DNA of 64,000 nucleotides from assembly GCF_030015065.1 (NCBI RefSeq), contig NZ_JAIVFN010000003.1, forward strand, positions 49,293 to 113,292, read 5' to 3'. How positions within the stretch are numbered: position 1 is the first letter of the stretch; each line of letters starts with the position of its first letter. Shown one piece after another: positions 33,692 through 41,946 of this stretch. The DNA is from Xanthobacter autotrophicus (lineage in GTDB: Bacteria; Pseudomonadota; Alphaproteobacteria; Rhizobiales; Xanthobacteraceae). The translations under genes and the position numbers were made by a program. The notes beneath the pieces were generated by a model. It had not been told where the DNA came from. It saw nothing but the letters and a program-made list of their open reading frames with translations, and did not search any database.

Positions 33692-35875
33692 ATGCGGTAT
33701 GCACCATCTCCCGCCCAATATTGTCGAGAGACCGCCGAACCTTGCACCATCGCAATCGTGGGAGGTGGACCAGGTGGCCTTTTCACGGCACGCCACCTCA
33801 CCGACAAGCTCGGCGAGGCCTGCAGAATCAAGATTTTCGAGGCAAGCGAGCGCCTTGGCGGCAAGATCGTCACGGGACAGTTCGCCGGCGTCGGGCCCTA
33901 CGAGGTCGGCGTCGCGGAGATCTACGACTACTCCGCCCTCGGCCCGGACCCCCTCCGCCAGTTGATCCAGACCGATCTCGGCCTTGAGATCCGGCACATC
34001 GCCGGCGGCTCCTGCATCCTCGACGGACAGATCGTTCACGATGTGGAACATCTCGGAGAGCTGTTCGGGGCGGAAGCTCGCGACCAGGTGGTCCGTTTCA
34101 AGCAGAGATGCGCGGAACTCCTCAGTCAGGAGGACTTCTACGCTAGCACCCGCAACGTGGACAACCACCACGCCTGGGCCCGCCATTCGGGCGAGGACAC
34201 GCTCTACTCCGAGATCACCAACGATGTCGCCCGCCGTTACGTGCGCATCATGGCGCACAGCGACGTCGCCGCCCCGCCACATCTGACCAACGGGCTCACA
34301 TTCCTCAAAAACGTCCTCATGGACGTGCCCGGATACATGGATGTCTTCTCCGTGATCGGAGGCAACGAGCAGATCATCGAGGGGTTGCGTGATCTGATCG
34401 ACGCGGAAATCCATCTGGGCGCGACAGTGAAGGCGGTGAAGCCCCTGTTCGACGGGCGCTTCCAGCTGGACATCTGCACCCACGGCGCCATCGAGCACGA
34501 GATCGCCGACTACGTCATCGTCTGCCTGCCCATTACCGCCCTGTCCATCATCGACTGGCGCTCGGCGCACCTCAAGGCGGCGGTCGACCGCCACATCGAC
34601 TATTTCGACCGGCCCGGACACTATCTGCGCGCCACCCTGCTGTTCGAGCGCCCGTTCTGGCGCGAGCATATCTCCGGGGCCTGGTGGATGCTCGACGCCT
34701 TCGACGGCTGCTGCGCCTATGACGAAGGCGCGCGCACCCCCATCGGCCCGTGGGGTGCCCTCGGCTTCCTCATCGCCGGCAATGCCGCCCTGGGCCTTGC
34801 CAACATGGCGGACGAGGACATCGAGCGACTCTGCCTCGACGCCCTGCCGCGGGCCTTCGGCGATGCGCGCAAATTGCTGGTGGACCGCAGGATCCATCGC
34901 TGGATGGCGACCGTGAACGCCATTCCCGGCGGCTATCCGGTGCGCAGCGCATACGTGAACCACCGCCCTGCGGCCAAGCAGTATCCCGGCTTCCTGCTGG
35001 TGGGCGACTACATGTTCGACGCGACGCTCAACGGCGTCCTCGATTCGGCCGACGCCGCCACGGACATCGTCGTCAGCGAAGTCATGGCACGCCGGCGCGC
35101 TCAGTTCGCCCGCCCCGTCGTGCATCTCGAAAATGCGCCGGAGCCCTCGGACCCGAGCCGGACCGGAGCGCTCAACGGCAGCTATCTGGCGGAGATCATG
35201 GAAACCGCGTGGGGCGTGCAGCCCGGCGCGCGGATCCTGCAGTTCGGCTCGGGCTCCGGCCGGCTGCTCTCCGATCTCAGGGCGCTGGGCTTCGATGCCG
35301 TCGGCATCGAGCCCTGCCGCGCAGCGTGGGAAGGCACGCCCCACCGCCTGCGCGCACACAATCTGCGCATCTGCCCCCAACGCCTGCCGTTCGACGACGG
35401 CGCCTTCGACGTGGTCATCGACACCGGCCTGTGCCGTCTCGATCGCGACCAGTTGACCGAGGTCGTCACCGAGATCCGGCGCGTGGCCGCCCGCGGCTTC
35501 ATCCTCGGCTCGGTCACCAGCGACCTGCAGATCGAGGTCATCGAACGCTACCAGCTTCTCGCCGGCATCAAGACGCTCACGTCGCGGTGGGGCTGGTCGG
35601 ACCTGCTTCAGTCCCTCGGCTTCCGCTTCGCCTTCTCCGACCCTGCGCGGCTCGACAAGGCATGGCGGCTTTCGGTGGGGGCGGGTGTCGCGCCCAGCGA
35701 ATGGTACGAGGACGCGGAATGCTTGCGCTACAGCATCTACGAAGCCAGCCAGGAGACCGCGGCCCGGGACATCGCCACCGCGGCGGAGGTGGCGCGGATC
35801 ATCGCCGAGCACCTCTATGACGACGATCGCGTTCCCGTCCGCCCGGCCGCCGCCCGGGCGGCGCTGATGCCCTGA
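33692..35875 (+). CDS. FAD-dependent oxidoreductase fused to SAM methyltransferase
   Basis: The protein has 727 residues. The ATG at 33692 has AGGAGG five bases upstream; an earlier ATG at 33677 does not. Residues 1-480 are a flavin amine oxidase/phytoene-desaturase-like domain with the dinucleotide motif IVGGGPGGLFTARHL (about 22-36), GGKI, and the C-terminal FAD motif LLVGDYMFDATLNGVLDSAD. Residues about 495-690 are a class I methyltransferase with ILQFGSGSGRLLSDLRALGF, GIEPC and FDVVIDTG. There is no signal peptide. Fusion suggests oxidation then methylation of one compound. A membrane-anchored protein gene follows 26 bases on. The domain calls are firm; the substrate is unknown. Confidence 0.87.
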   Translation: MRYAPSPAQYCRETAEPCTIAIVGGGPGGLFTARHLTDKLGEACRIKIFEASERLGGKIVTGQFAGVGPYEVGVAEIYDYSALGPDPLRQLIQTDLGLEIRHIAGGSCILDGQIVHDVEHLGELFGAEARDQVVRFKQRCAELLSQEDFYASTRNVDNHHAWARHSGEDTLYSEITNDVARRYVRIMAHSDVAAPPHLTNGLTFLKNVLMDVPGYMDVFSVIGGNEQIIEGLRDLIDAEIHLGATVKAVKPLFDGRFQLDICTHGAIEHEIADYVIVCLPITALSIIDWRSAHLKAAVDRHIDYFDRPGHYLRATLLFERPFWREHISGAWWMLDAFDGCCAYDEGARTPIGPWGALGFLIAGNAALGLANMADEDIERLCLDALPRAFGDARKLLVDRRIHRWMATVNAIPGGYPVRSAYVNHRPAAKQYPGFLLVGDYMFDATLNGVLDSADAATDIVVSEVMARRRAQFARPVVHLENAPEPSDPSRTGALNGSYLAEIMETAWGVQPGARILQFGSGSGRLLSDLRALGFDAVGIEPCRAAWEGTPHRLRAHNLRICPQRLPFDDGAFDVVIDTGLCRLDRDQLTEVVTEIRRVAARGFILGSVTSDLQIEVIERYQLLAGIKTLTSRWGWSDLLQSLGFRFAFSDPARLDKAWRLSVGAGVAPSEWYEDAECLRYSIYEASQETAARDIATAAEVARIIAEHLYDDDRVPVRPAAARAALMP

Positions 35876-35901
35876 AGCCCGAACGAGAAAGGGGCAGAAT
35901 T

Positions 35902-36774
35902 ATGCAAAGGACACTTCCCAACCCCACGGTCGAAATCGAAACCCGTGCCTGGCGGCTGCGCTTCCTCGACGCGCCGCCGCCGCGGGACGCGGTGCCCGAA
36001 GACGGAGAGGTGCTCGTGGTCCACGAGCCCCGCAAGGTCTACGTACTCACCGAACCGGTGGACGCGACCGCCCCGTCGTCCCGCTTCGACGATGCTGGGG
36101 GACGCTCCCTTTCCCTGCTTTGGATGCCGCCTCTGGCCTTCGAGGGCGCCGACGCCGCCTGGCTGGAGAGCATTCCGGTCGAGGGCCCGAAGGATGGCCG
36201 GCGCGTGGTGCGCGCGGGGCTGCGGACGGCGCGGGTGCTGTGGACCAACGCCCGCGTCATCATCTACGCGACGCCGGAGCAGTTCCCGGACGCGCTCGAT
36301 GCCGTCATCCGCTTCACCGTGCTCGAACGCGACACCAGCGAGATCGAGCAGGCCATGCCCGAGATCTGGGGCTCGATCACCCGCAACGCCAAGCTGACCC
36401 ACACCGTCTGGCCCGGCGACCTCCGGCGCAACGGCGAGGCCGTCGGCAAGATGACGGAGCACGTGACCCGGCTGAACACCCGCGCGCTGCACAATGACGG
36501 CGCCCTCGAGCAACTCGATCCAGCCCTTACTCCGGGCTCCAAGCGGCTGTTCGCCGAGCTTACCCTGCAGGCGGACCTCCACGACCGCCTCGAGGCCCTC
36601 GCGGAACCGCTCGACTTCGCCTTCGACTATCACGAGGTGCTGAACACCCGGATCATCGAGGCCTCGCAATGGTCCAAGAGCAATCGGGTCGAGGTCTGGA
36701 TCCTGATCGTGCTGGGAATGGAGCTGATCGCCACCGTCTATCCGATGGTCGAAGGGATGCTCCCGCTGAACTAG
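35902..36774 (+). CDS. C-terminally membrane-anchored protein, possibly RMD1/DUF155-like
   Basis: The 290-residue protein has a soluble N-terminal part (WRLRFLDAPPPRDA, then RKVYVLTEP), a helical stretch (LFAELTLQADLHDRLEALAE, then YHEVLNTRIIEASQWSKSNR) and one C-terminal membrane helix (VWILIVLGMELIATVYPMVEGML). The helix-helix-LNTR-EVW-membrane order resembles the RMD1/YagE (DUF155) family, but the match is weak. It follows the flavoprotein-methyltransferase gene by 26 bases with GAGAAAGGGG before the ATG, so it is probably its partner. Its TAG stop is supplied by the hairpin element that follows. Confidence 0.6.
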   Translation: MQRTLPNPTVEIETRAWRLRFLDAPPPRDAVPEDGEVLVVHEPRKVYVLTEPVDATAPSSRFDDAGGRSLSLLWMPPLAFEGADAAWLESIPVEGPKDGRRVVRAGLRTARVLWTNARVIIYATPEQFPDALDAVIRFTVLERDTSEIEQAMPEIWGSITRNAKLTHTVWPGDLRRNGEAVGKMTEHVTRLNTRALHNDGALEQLDPALTPGSKRLFAELTLQADLHDRLEALAEPLDFAFDYHEVLNTRIIEASQWSKSNRVEVWILIVLGMELIATVYPMVEGMLPLN

Positions 36775-36888
36775 AGCGCGATCCGATCAGGTTGGAGCAA
36801 TCTGATCGGTGAATCGCCTTCTAAGTTCATGATAGGAAACGCGTTACCCGATCAGCTTGCGATGCAGGCAGATCGGCGCGTGCTCTGG
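36771..36888 (+). repeat. Complete 118-bp two-hairpin element
   Basis: It begins CTAGAGCGCGATCCGATCAG (its TAG is the stop of the preceding gene) and ends GCGCGTGCTCTGG. The left stem pairs CCGATCAGGTTG with CAATCTGATCGG. The right stem pairs CCGATCAGCTTGC with GCAGGCAGATCGG. The joining blocks are GTGAATCGCC and GGAAACGCGTT. It has the same length as the copy at 53980. Confidence 0.85.
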
Positions 36889-36956
36889 AACGTGATCCGA
36901 AAGCTGGAGGGCGATTCACCGGGCAATTGCTTCAATTTGCCCGGATCGCGCTCCGG
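36889..36956 (-). repeat. Left half of the element, inverted
   Basis: Read on the minus strand it gives GAGCGCGATCCGGGCAAATTG, CAATTGCCCGG and GTGAATCGCCCTCC, the left half of the 118-bp family with a different stem. It sits head-to-head with the next copy. Confidence 0.75.
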
Positions 36957-37067
36957 AGGATCCGATCAGGTTGGGTCGATCTGACCGGAGATCCATCTCT
37001 CAACTCTAAGCAAGAGAACGCGTTTTCCGTTCAACTTGTCACGCAGGCCGAACGGCGCGCTCTCCAG
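36951..37067 (+). repeat. Diverged 117-bp copy of the element
   Basis: It runs CTCCGGAGGATCCGATCAGG to GCGCGCTCTCCAG, with the block GAGAACGCGTT in place. The right stem begins CCGTTC and closes GAACGG, where other copies have CCGATC and GATCGG, so both sides changed together. It ends just before the GAGGAGA ribosome site of the small exported protein gene. Confidence 0.75.
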
Positions 37068-37080
37068 AGGAGACCGTGTC

Positions 37081-37473
37081 ATGAGATTTCTGGCTGCAGC
37101 GGCCGTCGCCGCCCTTGCAACATGCGCCCACGCCTCGGATCTCGAGCTCACCGCCGACGAGATCCGCGCGCGGATGATCGGCAACACCATCGTCGGCATA
37201 GAGGAGGGGGAATTCTACGCCGAATATCTCAGTCCAAACGGCGCCATCTATGGCCGCAACAGGCATGAAGCCTACCAGGGTTACTGGCGGATCGCCGGCA
37301 ACAAGCTGTGCTTCGCCTATGAGAGCGACAGCGGAAAGAAAGTAAGCTGGAACTGCGTCTATGTCGCCTTGACCGGGGACAAGGTCATCTGGAACGACGA
37401 CAACGAGACCTCCTTCGCGCGGCTGCTGCCCGGCCGGGCGGAGAAGACGGCGGCGCAGGCATCGCGCAGGTAG
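37081..37473 (+). CDS. Small exported protein of unknown function
   Basis: The protein has 130 residues from the ATG at 37081, preceded by GAGGAGA. The signal peptide is MRFLAAAAVAALATCAHASD. The mature part reads LTADEIRARMIGNTIVGIEEGEFYAEYLSPNGAIYGRNRHEAYQGYW and has two cysteines (KLCFAYES and WNCVYV) that could form a disulfide. This resembles the small periplasmic proteins that share an ELTADEIRxxxIGNT opening in rhizobia-like bacteria; no function is known to me. It stands alone, behind a repeat array. Confidence 0.75.
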   Translation: MRFLAAAAVAALATCAHASDLELTADEIRARMIGNTIVGIEEGEFYAEYLSPNGAIYGRNRHEAYQGYWRIAGNKLCFAYESDSGKKVSWNCVYVALTGDKVIWNDDNETSFARLLPGRAEKTAAQASRR

Positions 37474-37600
37474 ACCGTCTTCCCCTCCTCCCGAGCCCGC
37501 CGCAGCCCGGGAGCGAGCCCGGAGCATCGACGACCGTTTTGTCGCGAACCGTGTCGCGATGCTCCGGTGTCGGTCACGGCGCTCCACCGGGCAGCGGCAT

Positions 37601-37870
37601 TCAAGGCTTCAGGCCCAGTTCATGGACCAACCAGTCAGAGAAGATGCGCACCGCCCGGCGGGCGACGGCATCGACGTGGCCATGCCCGAGCCGCCTCCCG
37701 CCGACAGCGCGGTGATGCGGCTTGCCCGCCATCCGCTTGCCCGCCATCCCAAGGCGATCGTGACGCCGCACCTGCCGCCGCACATGGCCCTGGCCTCCAT
37801 CGCGGCACAACAGGCACTCGCCGCCGGCCGCCCGGTGAACATCGCAATGCCGCAGATCGGGGAACCCCTG
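37601..37870. pseudogene. Probable overlapping gene remnants (hydroxyacid dehydrogenase, plus; LysR tail, minus)
   Basis: On the plus strand about 37660-37860 reads DVAMPEPPPADSAVM, then HPLARHPKAIVTPHL and ALAAGRPVN, like the end of D-isomer-specific 2-hydroxyacid dehydrogenases (EPLPADSPL, HPxVIVTPHI). On the minus strand 37601-37667 ends AVRIFSDWLVHELGL, like the last residues of LysR regulators. Neither has the rest of its gene. The stretch 37474-37933 otherwise shows no intact gene. Confidence 0.4.
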
Positions 37871-37933
37871 CTCCCGGAATCGCTTCTCGCCGGTCAGGCG
37901 CTGCATTAATCTGCCCGCCGGGACAGGAAACGC

Positions 37934-38605
37934 ATGCGCCTTCTTCTGGTCGAAGACAATCTGGAGCTCGCCGGCTGGCTGGCGAAGATCCTGCGGCAGG
38001 ACAATTACGTGGTCGATGTCTTCCACGACGGGGAGGAGGCCGACCATGCGCTGAGCATTGCCGCCTATGATCTCGTGATCCTCGACCTCACCTTGCCGAA
38101 GATCAACGGCATGCAGCTGTTGCGCCGCATCCGCAGCCGCAGGGATGCGGTGCCGGTCATCATCCTCACCGCCAATGCGAGCCTGGACGGGCGCGTCGCC
38201 GGCCTCGACGAAGGGGCGGACGACTATCTCGCCAAGCCCTTCGACATCGCCGAGCTGGAAGCCCGCATCCGCGTGCAGCTGCGCCGCTCGGCGCGGCGGC
38301 CGGACCCGGTCATCAGCTGCGGGGCGCTCGCCTTCGACACCAATACCCGCCTGTTCGCCCTCTCTGGCGCCCCGCTCGCCCTCACCCCGCGCGAGCATGC
38401 GGTGCTGGAGATGCTGCTCATGAAATCCGGCCAGACCGTCAGCAAGGCCCAGCTTTCCCAGAGCATCTTCGGCCTCGACGACCTCGCCGATCCCAGCGCC
38501 ATCGAGATCTACGTGCACCGCGTGCGCAAGAAGCTGGAGGGCAGCGATGTGCGCATCGTCACCCTGCGCGGCCTCGGCTACCTGCTGCAACACGATGCGC
38601 ATTGA
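37934..38605 (+). CDS. OmpR-family response regulator (TctD-like)
   Basis: The protein has 223 residues. The receiver domain (1-115) has the acidic pair EDN, the phosphorylation aspartate in LVILDLTLPK (about residue 51), the switch T in ILTAN and the lysine in AKPFD. The winged-helix DNA-binding domain (about 130-220) reads LALTPREHAVLEMLLMKSG, then VHRVRKKLEG and LRGLGYLL. It should be phosphorylated by the kinase encoded next, whose start overlaps its end by 11 bases. It probably controls nearby transport, since an ABC importer is encoded convergently. Confidence 0.92.
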   Translation: MRLLLVEDNLELAGWLAKILRQDNYVVDVFHDGEEADHALSIAAYDLVILDLTLPKINGMQLLRRIRSRRDAVPVIILTANASLDGRVAGLDEGADDYLAKPFDIAELEARIRVQLRRSARRPDPVISCGALAFDTNTRLFALSGAPLALTPREHAVLEMLLMKSGQTVSKAQLSQSIFGLDDLADPSAIEIYVHRVRKKLEGSDVRIVTLRGLGYLLQHDAH

Positions 38606-40004
38606 GAGCCTGCGCCTCCAGCTCCTGTGCTGGCTGCTCTTGCCGCTGGCGGGGCTGGTGGCGCTCAACGTGTGGACCAGCGGGCGGCAGGCCCGCGCCA
38701 CCGCCGACCTCGTCACCGACCGCACGCTGGACGCCTCCGCCCGCGCCATCGCCGAGGATGTGCGCCTCGACCGGGGGGTGATTGATGCCACCATCCCTCC
38801 GGTGGCGCTGGAGATGTTCGACACCGGCCATCGCGACCGGGTCTATTACCGCGTGGACACCGCCGCCGGCCGCCTGCTGACCGGCTATCCCGACCTGCCG
38901 CTGCCGAAGGCGACCCCGCGGGAAGGCGTGCCGCTGCACTTCTCCGCCACCTATCGCGACCAGAACTTGCGCCTTGCCGCGCTCCAGTATCCGGTGGTGG
39001 GCGCCCATGACGGCGAGCGCGTCACGGTGGTGGTGGGGGTGACGCTGGCGGGCCATGCCGCCATGGTGCGCGAATTGTGGGTGGGCGGCTTCAGCCAGCA
39101 ACTGGTGCTGCTCGCCGCCGCGGGCCTCCTCGTGCTGGTGGGGTTGCGCCAGGGCCTCGCCCCGCTCCTGCGCCTGCGCGACACGGTGATGAACAAGGGC
39201 CGCGACGATCTCGCCCCCATCCCCGACGCGGCGGTCCAGAGCGAGCTGCGGCCGCTGGTCGCCGCCCTCAACACCTATATGGCCCGCGTGGAGGGGCAGA
39301 TGGCGGCGCAGCGCCGCTTCGTCGCCAATGCAGCGCACCAGTTGCGCACGCCGCTCGCCCTGCTCGCCACCCAGGTCACCTATGCCCGTCGCACCCCCGA
39401 TGCGGCCGAGCGCGAGGAGGCCCTGTCCGGCGTGCAGGAGAGCACGCGGCGTCTCGCGCGCCTCGCCAGCCAGTTGCTCACCCTGTCCCGCTCGGAACCC
39501 GGCAGCCGCCGGCCGCGCGACGAGGAGATCGACCTGTCAGCTTCCGCGCGGCTGGTGCTGGAGGGGCTGGTGGACCTCGCCATCGAGCGCGGCATAGACC
39601 TCGCTTTGGATGCGGACGCCATCGTCCTCGCCCGCGGCGACGGCGCCATGACCCGCGAGGCCATCGTGAATCTGGTGGAGAACGCCCTGCGCTACACACC
39701 CCCGGGCGGCAGCGTGGCGGTGAGCGTGCGCGCGGAAGACGGCTGGGCGGTACTGGTGGTGGAGGATTCCGGGCCGGGCATCCCACCCCAGGAGCGCGAG
39801 AAGGTGTGGGAGCGCTTCTACCGGGTGCCGGGCACCCCCGGCGAGGGCTCCGGCATCGGCCTCTCCATCGTGCGGGAGGTGGTGGACGGCGCCGGCGGCA
39901 CGCTCACCCTCGGCACCGCGGAGGCCGGCGGGCTGAGGGTGGAAATGCGCCTGCCGGCAGCTTCCGCCGCCGGCAGGTCCGAGGAAGGCGTCCCGCGCGC
40001 CTGA
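38595..40004 (+). CDS. Sensor histidine kinase (TctE-like)
   Basis: The protein has 469 residues from the ATG at 38595, which overlaps the response regulator gene. The first membrane helix is at about 10-30, a periplasmic sensor at about 31-165 (VYYRVDTAAGRLLTGYPDLPLP is typical of TctE) and the second helix at about 170-190. The phospho-acceptor histidine lies in FVANAAHQLRTPLALL. ATP-binding boxes are NLVENALRYTPPGG, VEDSGPGIPP and GSGIGLSIVREV. It should sense a periplasmic solute, often a carboxylate in this family. Confidence 0.92.
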   Translation: MRIESLRLQLLCWLLLPLAGLVALNVWTSGRQARATADLVTDRTLDASARAIAEDVRLDRGVIDATIPPVALEMFDTGHRDRVYYRVDTAAGRLLTGYPDLPLPKATPREGVPLHFSATYRDQNLRLAALQYPVVGAHDGERVTVVVGVTLAGHAAMVRELWVGGFSQQLVLLAAAGLLVLVGLRQGLAPLLRLRDTVMNKGRDDLAPIPDAAVQSELRPLVAALNTYMARVEGQMAAQRRFVANAAHQLRTPLALLATQVTYARRTPDAAEREEALSGVQESTRRLARLASQLLTLSRSEPGSRRPRDEEIDLSASARLVLEGLVDLAIERGIDLALDADAIVLARGDGAMTREAIVNLVENALRYTPPGGSVAVSVRAEDGWAVLVVEDSGPGIPPQEREKVWERFYRVPGTPGEGSGIGLSIVREVVDGAGGTLTLGTAEAGGLRVEMRLPAASAAGRSEEGVPRA

Positions 40005-40050
40005 CCGCCATCCCGAATGCCCCGCGTACCGGGATGGCTGGCTCCTGCCC

Positions 40051-40938
40051 TCAGTTCTGCTCGCTGTAGGGCACGGGCCGCCACTTCACGAGCCGGTTCT
40101 CCACCAGGGTGATGAGGAATTCCATCACCAGCGCCAGCACGGCGAGGATGATCATGGCCGCGAACACGCCATTGGCGTTGAACGCGCCCTGCGCCGTGGC
40201 GATGAGCAGGCCCACGCCCTGCTTCGCCCCCAGGAACTCGCCCACCACCGCACCCACCAGCGCGAAGCCGAAGGAGACGTGCAGGGAGGCGAGGATCCAG
40301 CTCATGGCCGAGGGGATGATGACCGAGGTGGTGATCTGGAACGGCGAGGCGCCGAGGATCTGGGCATTGGCGATCATGGCGCGGTCGGCCTCGCGCACGC
40401 CCTGGAAGGCGTTGGCGAACACCACGAAGAACACCATCACCACCGCAAGCGCCACCTTCGACGCCATGCCGAGGCCGAGCGCGATGATGAAGATGGAGCC
40501 CAGCACCACGCGGGGGATGGAGTTCGCAATCTTGATGTAGATGGAGAACACATCCGCCAGCAGCTTGTTGCGGCCGAGAACGATGCCGCAGACGACGCCG
40601 CCCACGGCGCCGATGAAGAAGCCGAGAACGGTCTCCTCCAGCGTGACGAGGATCTGCACCCAGAGCGAGCCTTGCGAGGTGCCCTCGGTCATCCACACCC
40701 AGATCTGCTCGGCGATGCCCGAGGGGCTGGCGAAGAAGAAGGGATCAATGAAGCCGGTCTGCGCTCCCAGCTCCCAGATGCCCAGCACGCCCGCCAGGAT
40801 GGCGATGCGCAGGGTGATGACGAGGGTGCGCCGGGCTTTCAGGCGCGCGCGGGCCTTGGCCTCGATCTCGGCTTCGGTGGGGATCGCGCGCGGGGCCGCC
40901 TGGAACGGGGCGGACGGAGCTTCTGCCTGCATGGTCAT
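40051..40938 (-). CDS. NitT/TauT-type ABC transporter permease
   Basis: The protein has 295 residues from the ATG at 40938, after CTGGGAGGAC. Six membrane helices are expected; the first follows a charged leader (EAKARARLKARRTLVITLR). The coupling motif is MIANAQILGASPFQITTSVI. It resembles SsuC/TauC permeases that import sulfonates, nitrate or similar ions. It is encoded after the ATPase with a 20-base gap and after the binding protein, the full importer set on one strand. Confidence 0.9.
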   Translation of the reverse strand: MTMQAEAPSAPFQAAPRAIPTEAEIEAKARARLKARRTLVITLRIAILAGVLGIWELGAQTGFIDPFFFASPSGIAEQIWVWMTEGTSQGSLWVQILVTLEETVLGFFIGAVGGVVCGIVLGRNKLLADVFSIYIKIANSIPRVVLGSIFIIALGLGMASKVALAVVMVFFVVFANAFQGVREADRAMIANAQILGASPFQITTSVIIPSAMSWILASLHVSFGFALVGAVVGEFLGAKQGVGLLIATAQGAFNANGVFAAMIILAVLALVMEFLITLVENRLVKWRPVPYSEQN

Positions 40939-40958
40939 TGTAGGTCCTCCCAGTTTTG

Positions 40959-41816
40959 TCAGTGGCCGGTTTCGAGGGTGCGCTGCTGGCCGATCTGCAC
41001 TTCCTCGCGCAGGTCGTTCCAGATGATGCGGCACTTCTCGACGAAGGCGGTGTCGTAGCGGATCTCCTCCATCACCCGCGGGCGCGGCAGGTCGATGTGG
41101 TAGACGCTTTTGACCGTGGCGGGGCCGGCGGTGAGCACATAGACCTTGTCGGCCAGCGCCACCGCCTCCTCCAGGTCGTGGGTGACGAACACCACCGAGG
41201 CGCCGGAGCCGGACCACAGGTCCAAGAGCTCGTCCTGCATGTTGGTGCGGGTCTGCACGTCGAGGGCCGAGAAGGGCTCGTCCATGAGCAGGATCTTCGG
41301 CTCGTTGATGAAGGTCTGGGCCAGGGCCACGCGCTTCCTCATGCCGCCGGAGAGCTGGTGCGGGTAATGGTTCTCGAAGCGGGAAAGGCCGACGCGGGCG
41401 ATCCAGTCCCGCGCCTTCGCGTAGGCCGCCTTCCGCGGCAGGCCGCGATAGAGCGGGCCGGCGGCCACGTTGTCGAGCACGCTGCGCCAGGGAAACAGCG
41501 CATCGGCCTGGAACACGAAGCCCACATCCTTGTGGATGCCGTTCACCGGACCGCCCATCACCCGCACCTCGCCGGCGCTCGGCTTGGCGAGGCCGGTGAC
41601 GAGGTTGAGGGTGGTGGACTTGCCGCAGCCGGTCGGGCCCACCACGCAGGCGAACTCGCCGCGATCCACCGTCATGGTGAAGTCGCGCAGGGCGGTCATG
41701 GACTTGCCGTCCGGGGTGAGGAACCGGCGGGTGACGTTGTCGAGCTCGATGGCCGGCGCCGGCGCGGCGGCGGTCCTGATCGGCGGACACACGTCCGCCA
41801 CGGCTTGAAGAGACAT
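40959..41816 (-). CDS. NitT/TauT-type ABC transporter ATPase
   Basis: The 285-residue ATPase has Walker A GPTGCGKSTT (about residues 60-69), the Q-loop FVFQADALFPW, the signature LSGGMRKRVALAQ, Walker B ILLMDEPFSALD and the switch histidine in VFVTHDLEEAV. It belongs to the SsuB/TauB group. It energises the permease encoded downstream. The proximity to the Sox locus would fit import of a sulfur compound, but no residue shows this. Confidence 0.92.
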   Translation of the reverse strand: MSLQAVADVCPPIRTAAAPAPAIELDNVTRRFLTPDGKSMTALRDFTMTVDRGEFACVVGPTGCGKSTTLNLVTGLAKPSAGEVRVMGGPVNGIHKDVGFVFQADALFPWRSVLDNVAAGPLYRGLPRKAAYAKARDWIARVGLSRFENHYPHQLSGGMRKRVALAQTFINEPKILLMDEPFSALDVQTRTNMQDELLDLWSGSGASVVFVTHDLEEAVALADKVYVLTAGPATVKSVYHIDLPRPRVMEEIRYDTAFVEKCRIIWNDLREEVQIGQQRTLETGH

Positions 41817-41946
41817 GCGTTTCCTCCCGTCGCCGGCATCACGCGCGCGGCGACCTTGGTCTTGCGGATGTTGGGTCGTGGTTCGGGACGGCGGGCGGCG
41901 AAAGTCAGGCGCCCGCAGTCAAATGCGAAGGCTCAGTTGCCGAGCG

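Noticed and set aside
33485..35812. Very long minus-strand open frame opposite the flavoprotein fusion gene
   Set aside because: It is a codon-position shadow of a GC-rich gene: it is rich in Gly, Ala, Arg, Asp and His, lacks any family motif and has no ribosome site.
36771..37067. Repeat array that at first looks CRISPR-like
   Set aside because: The units are over 100 bases long, differ in orientation, are not separated by uniform spacers and have no cas genes nearby.
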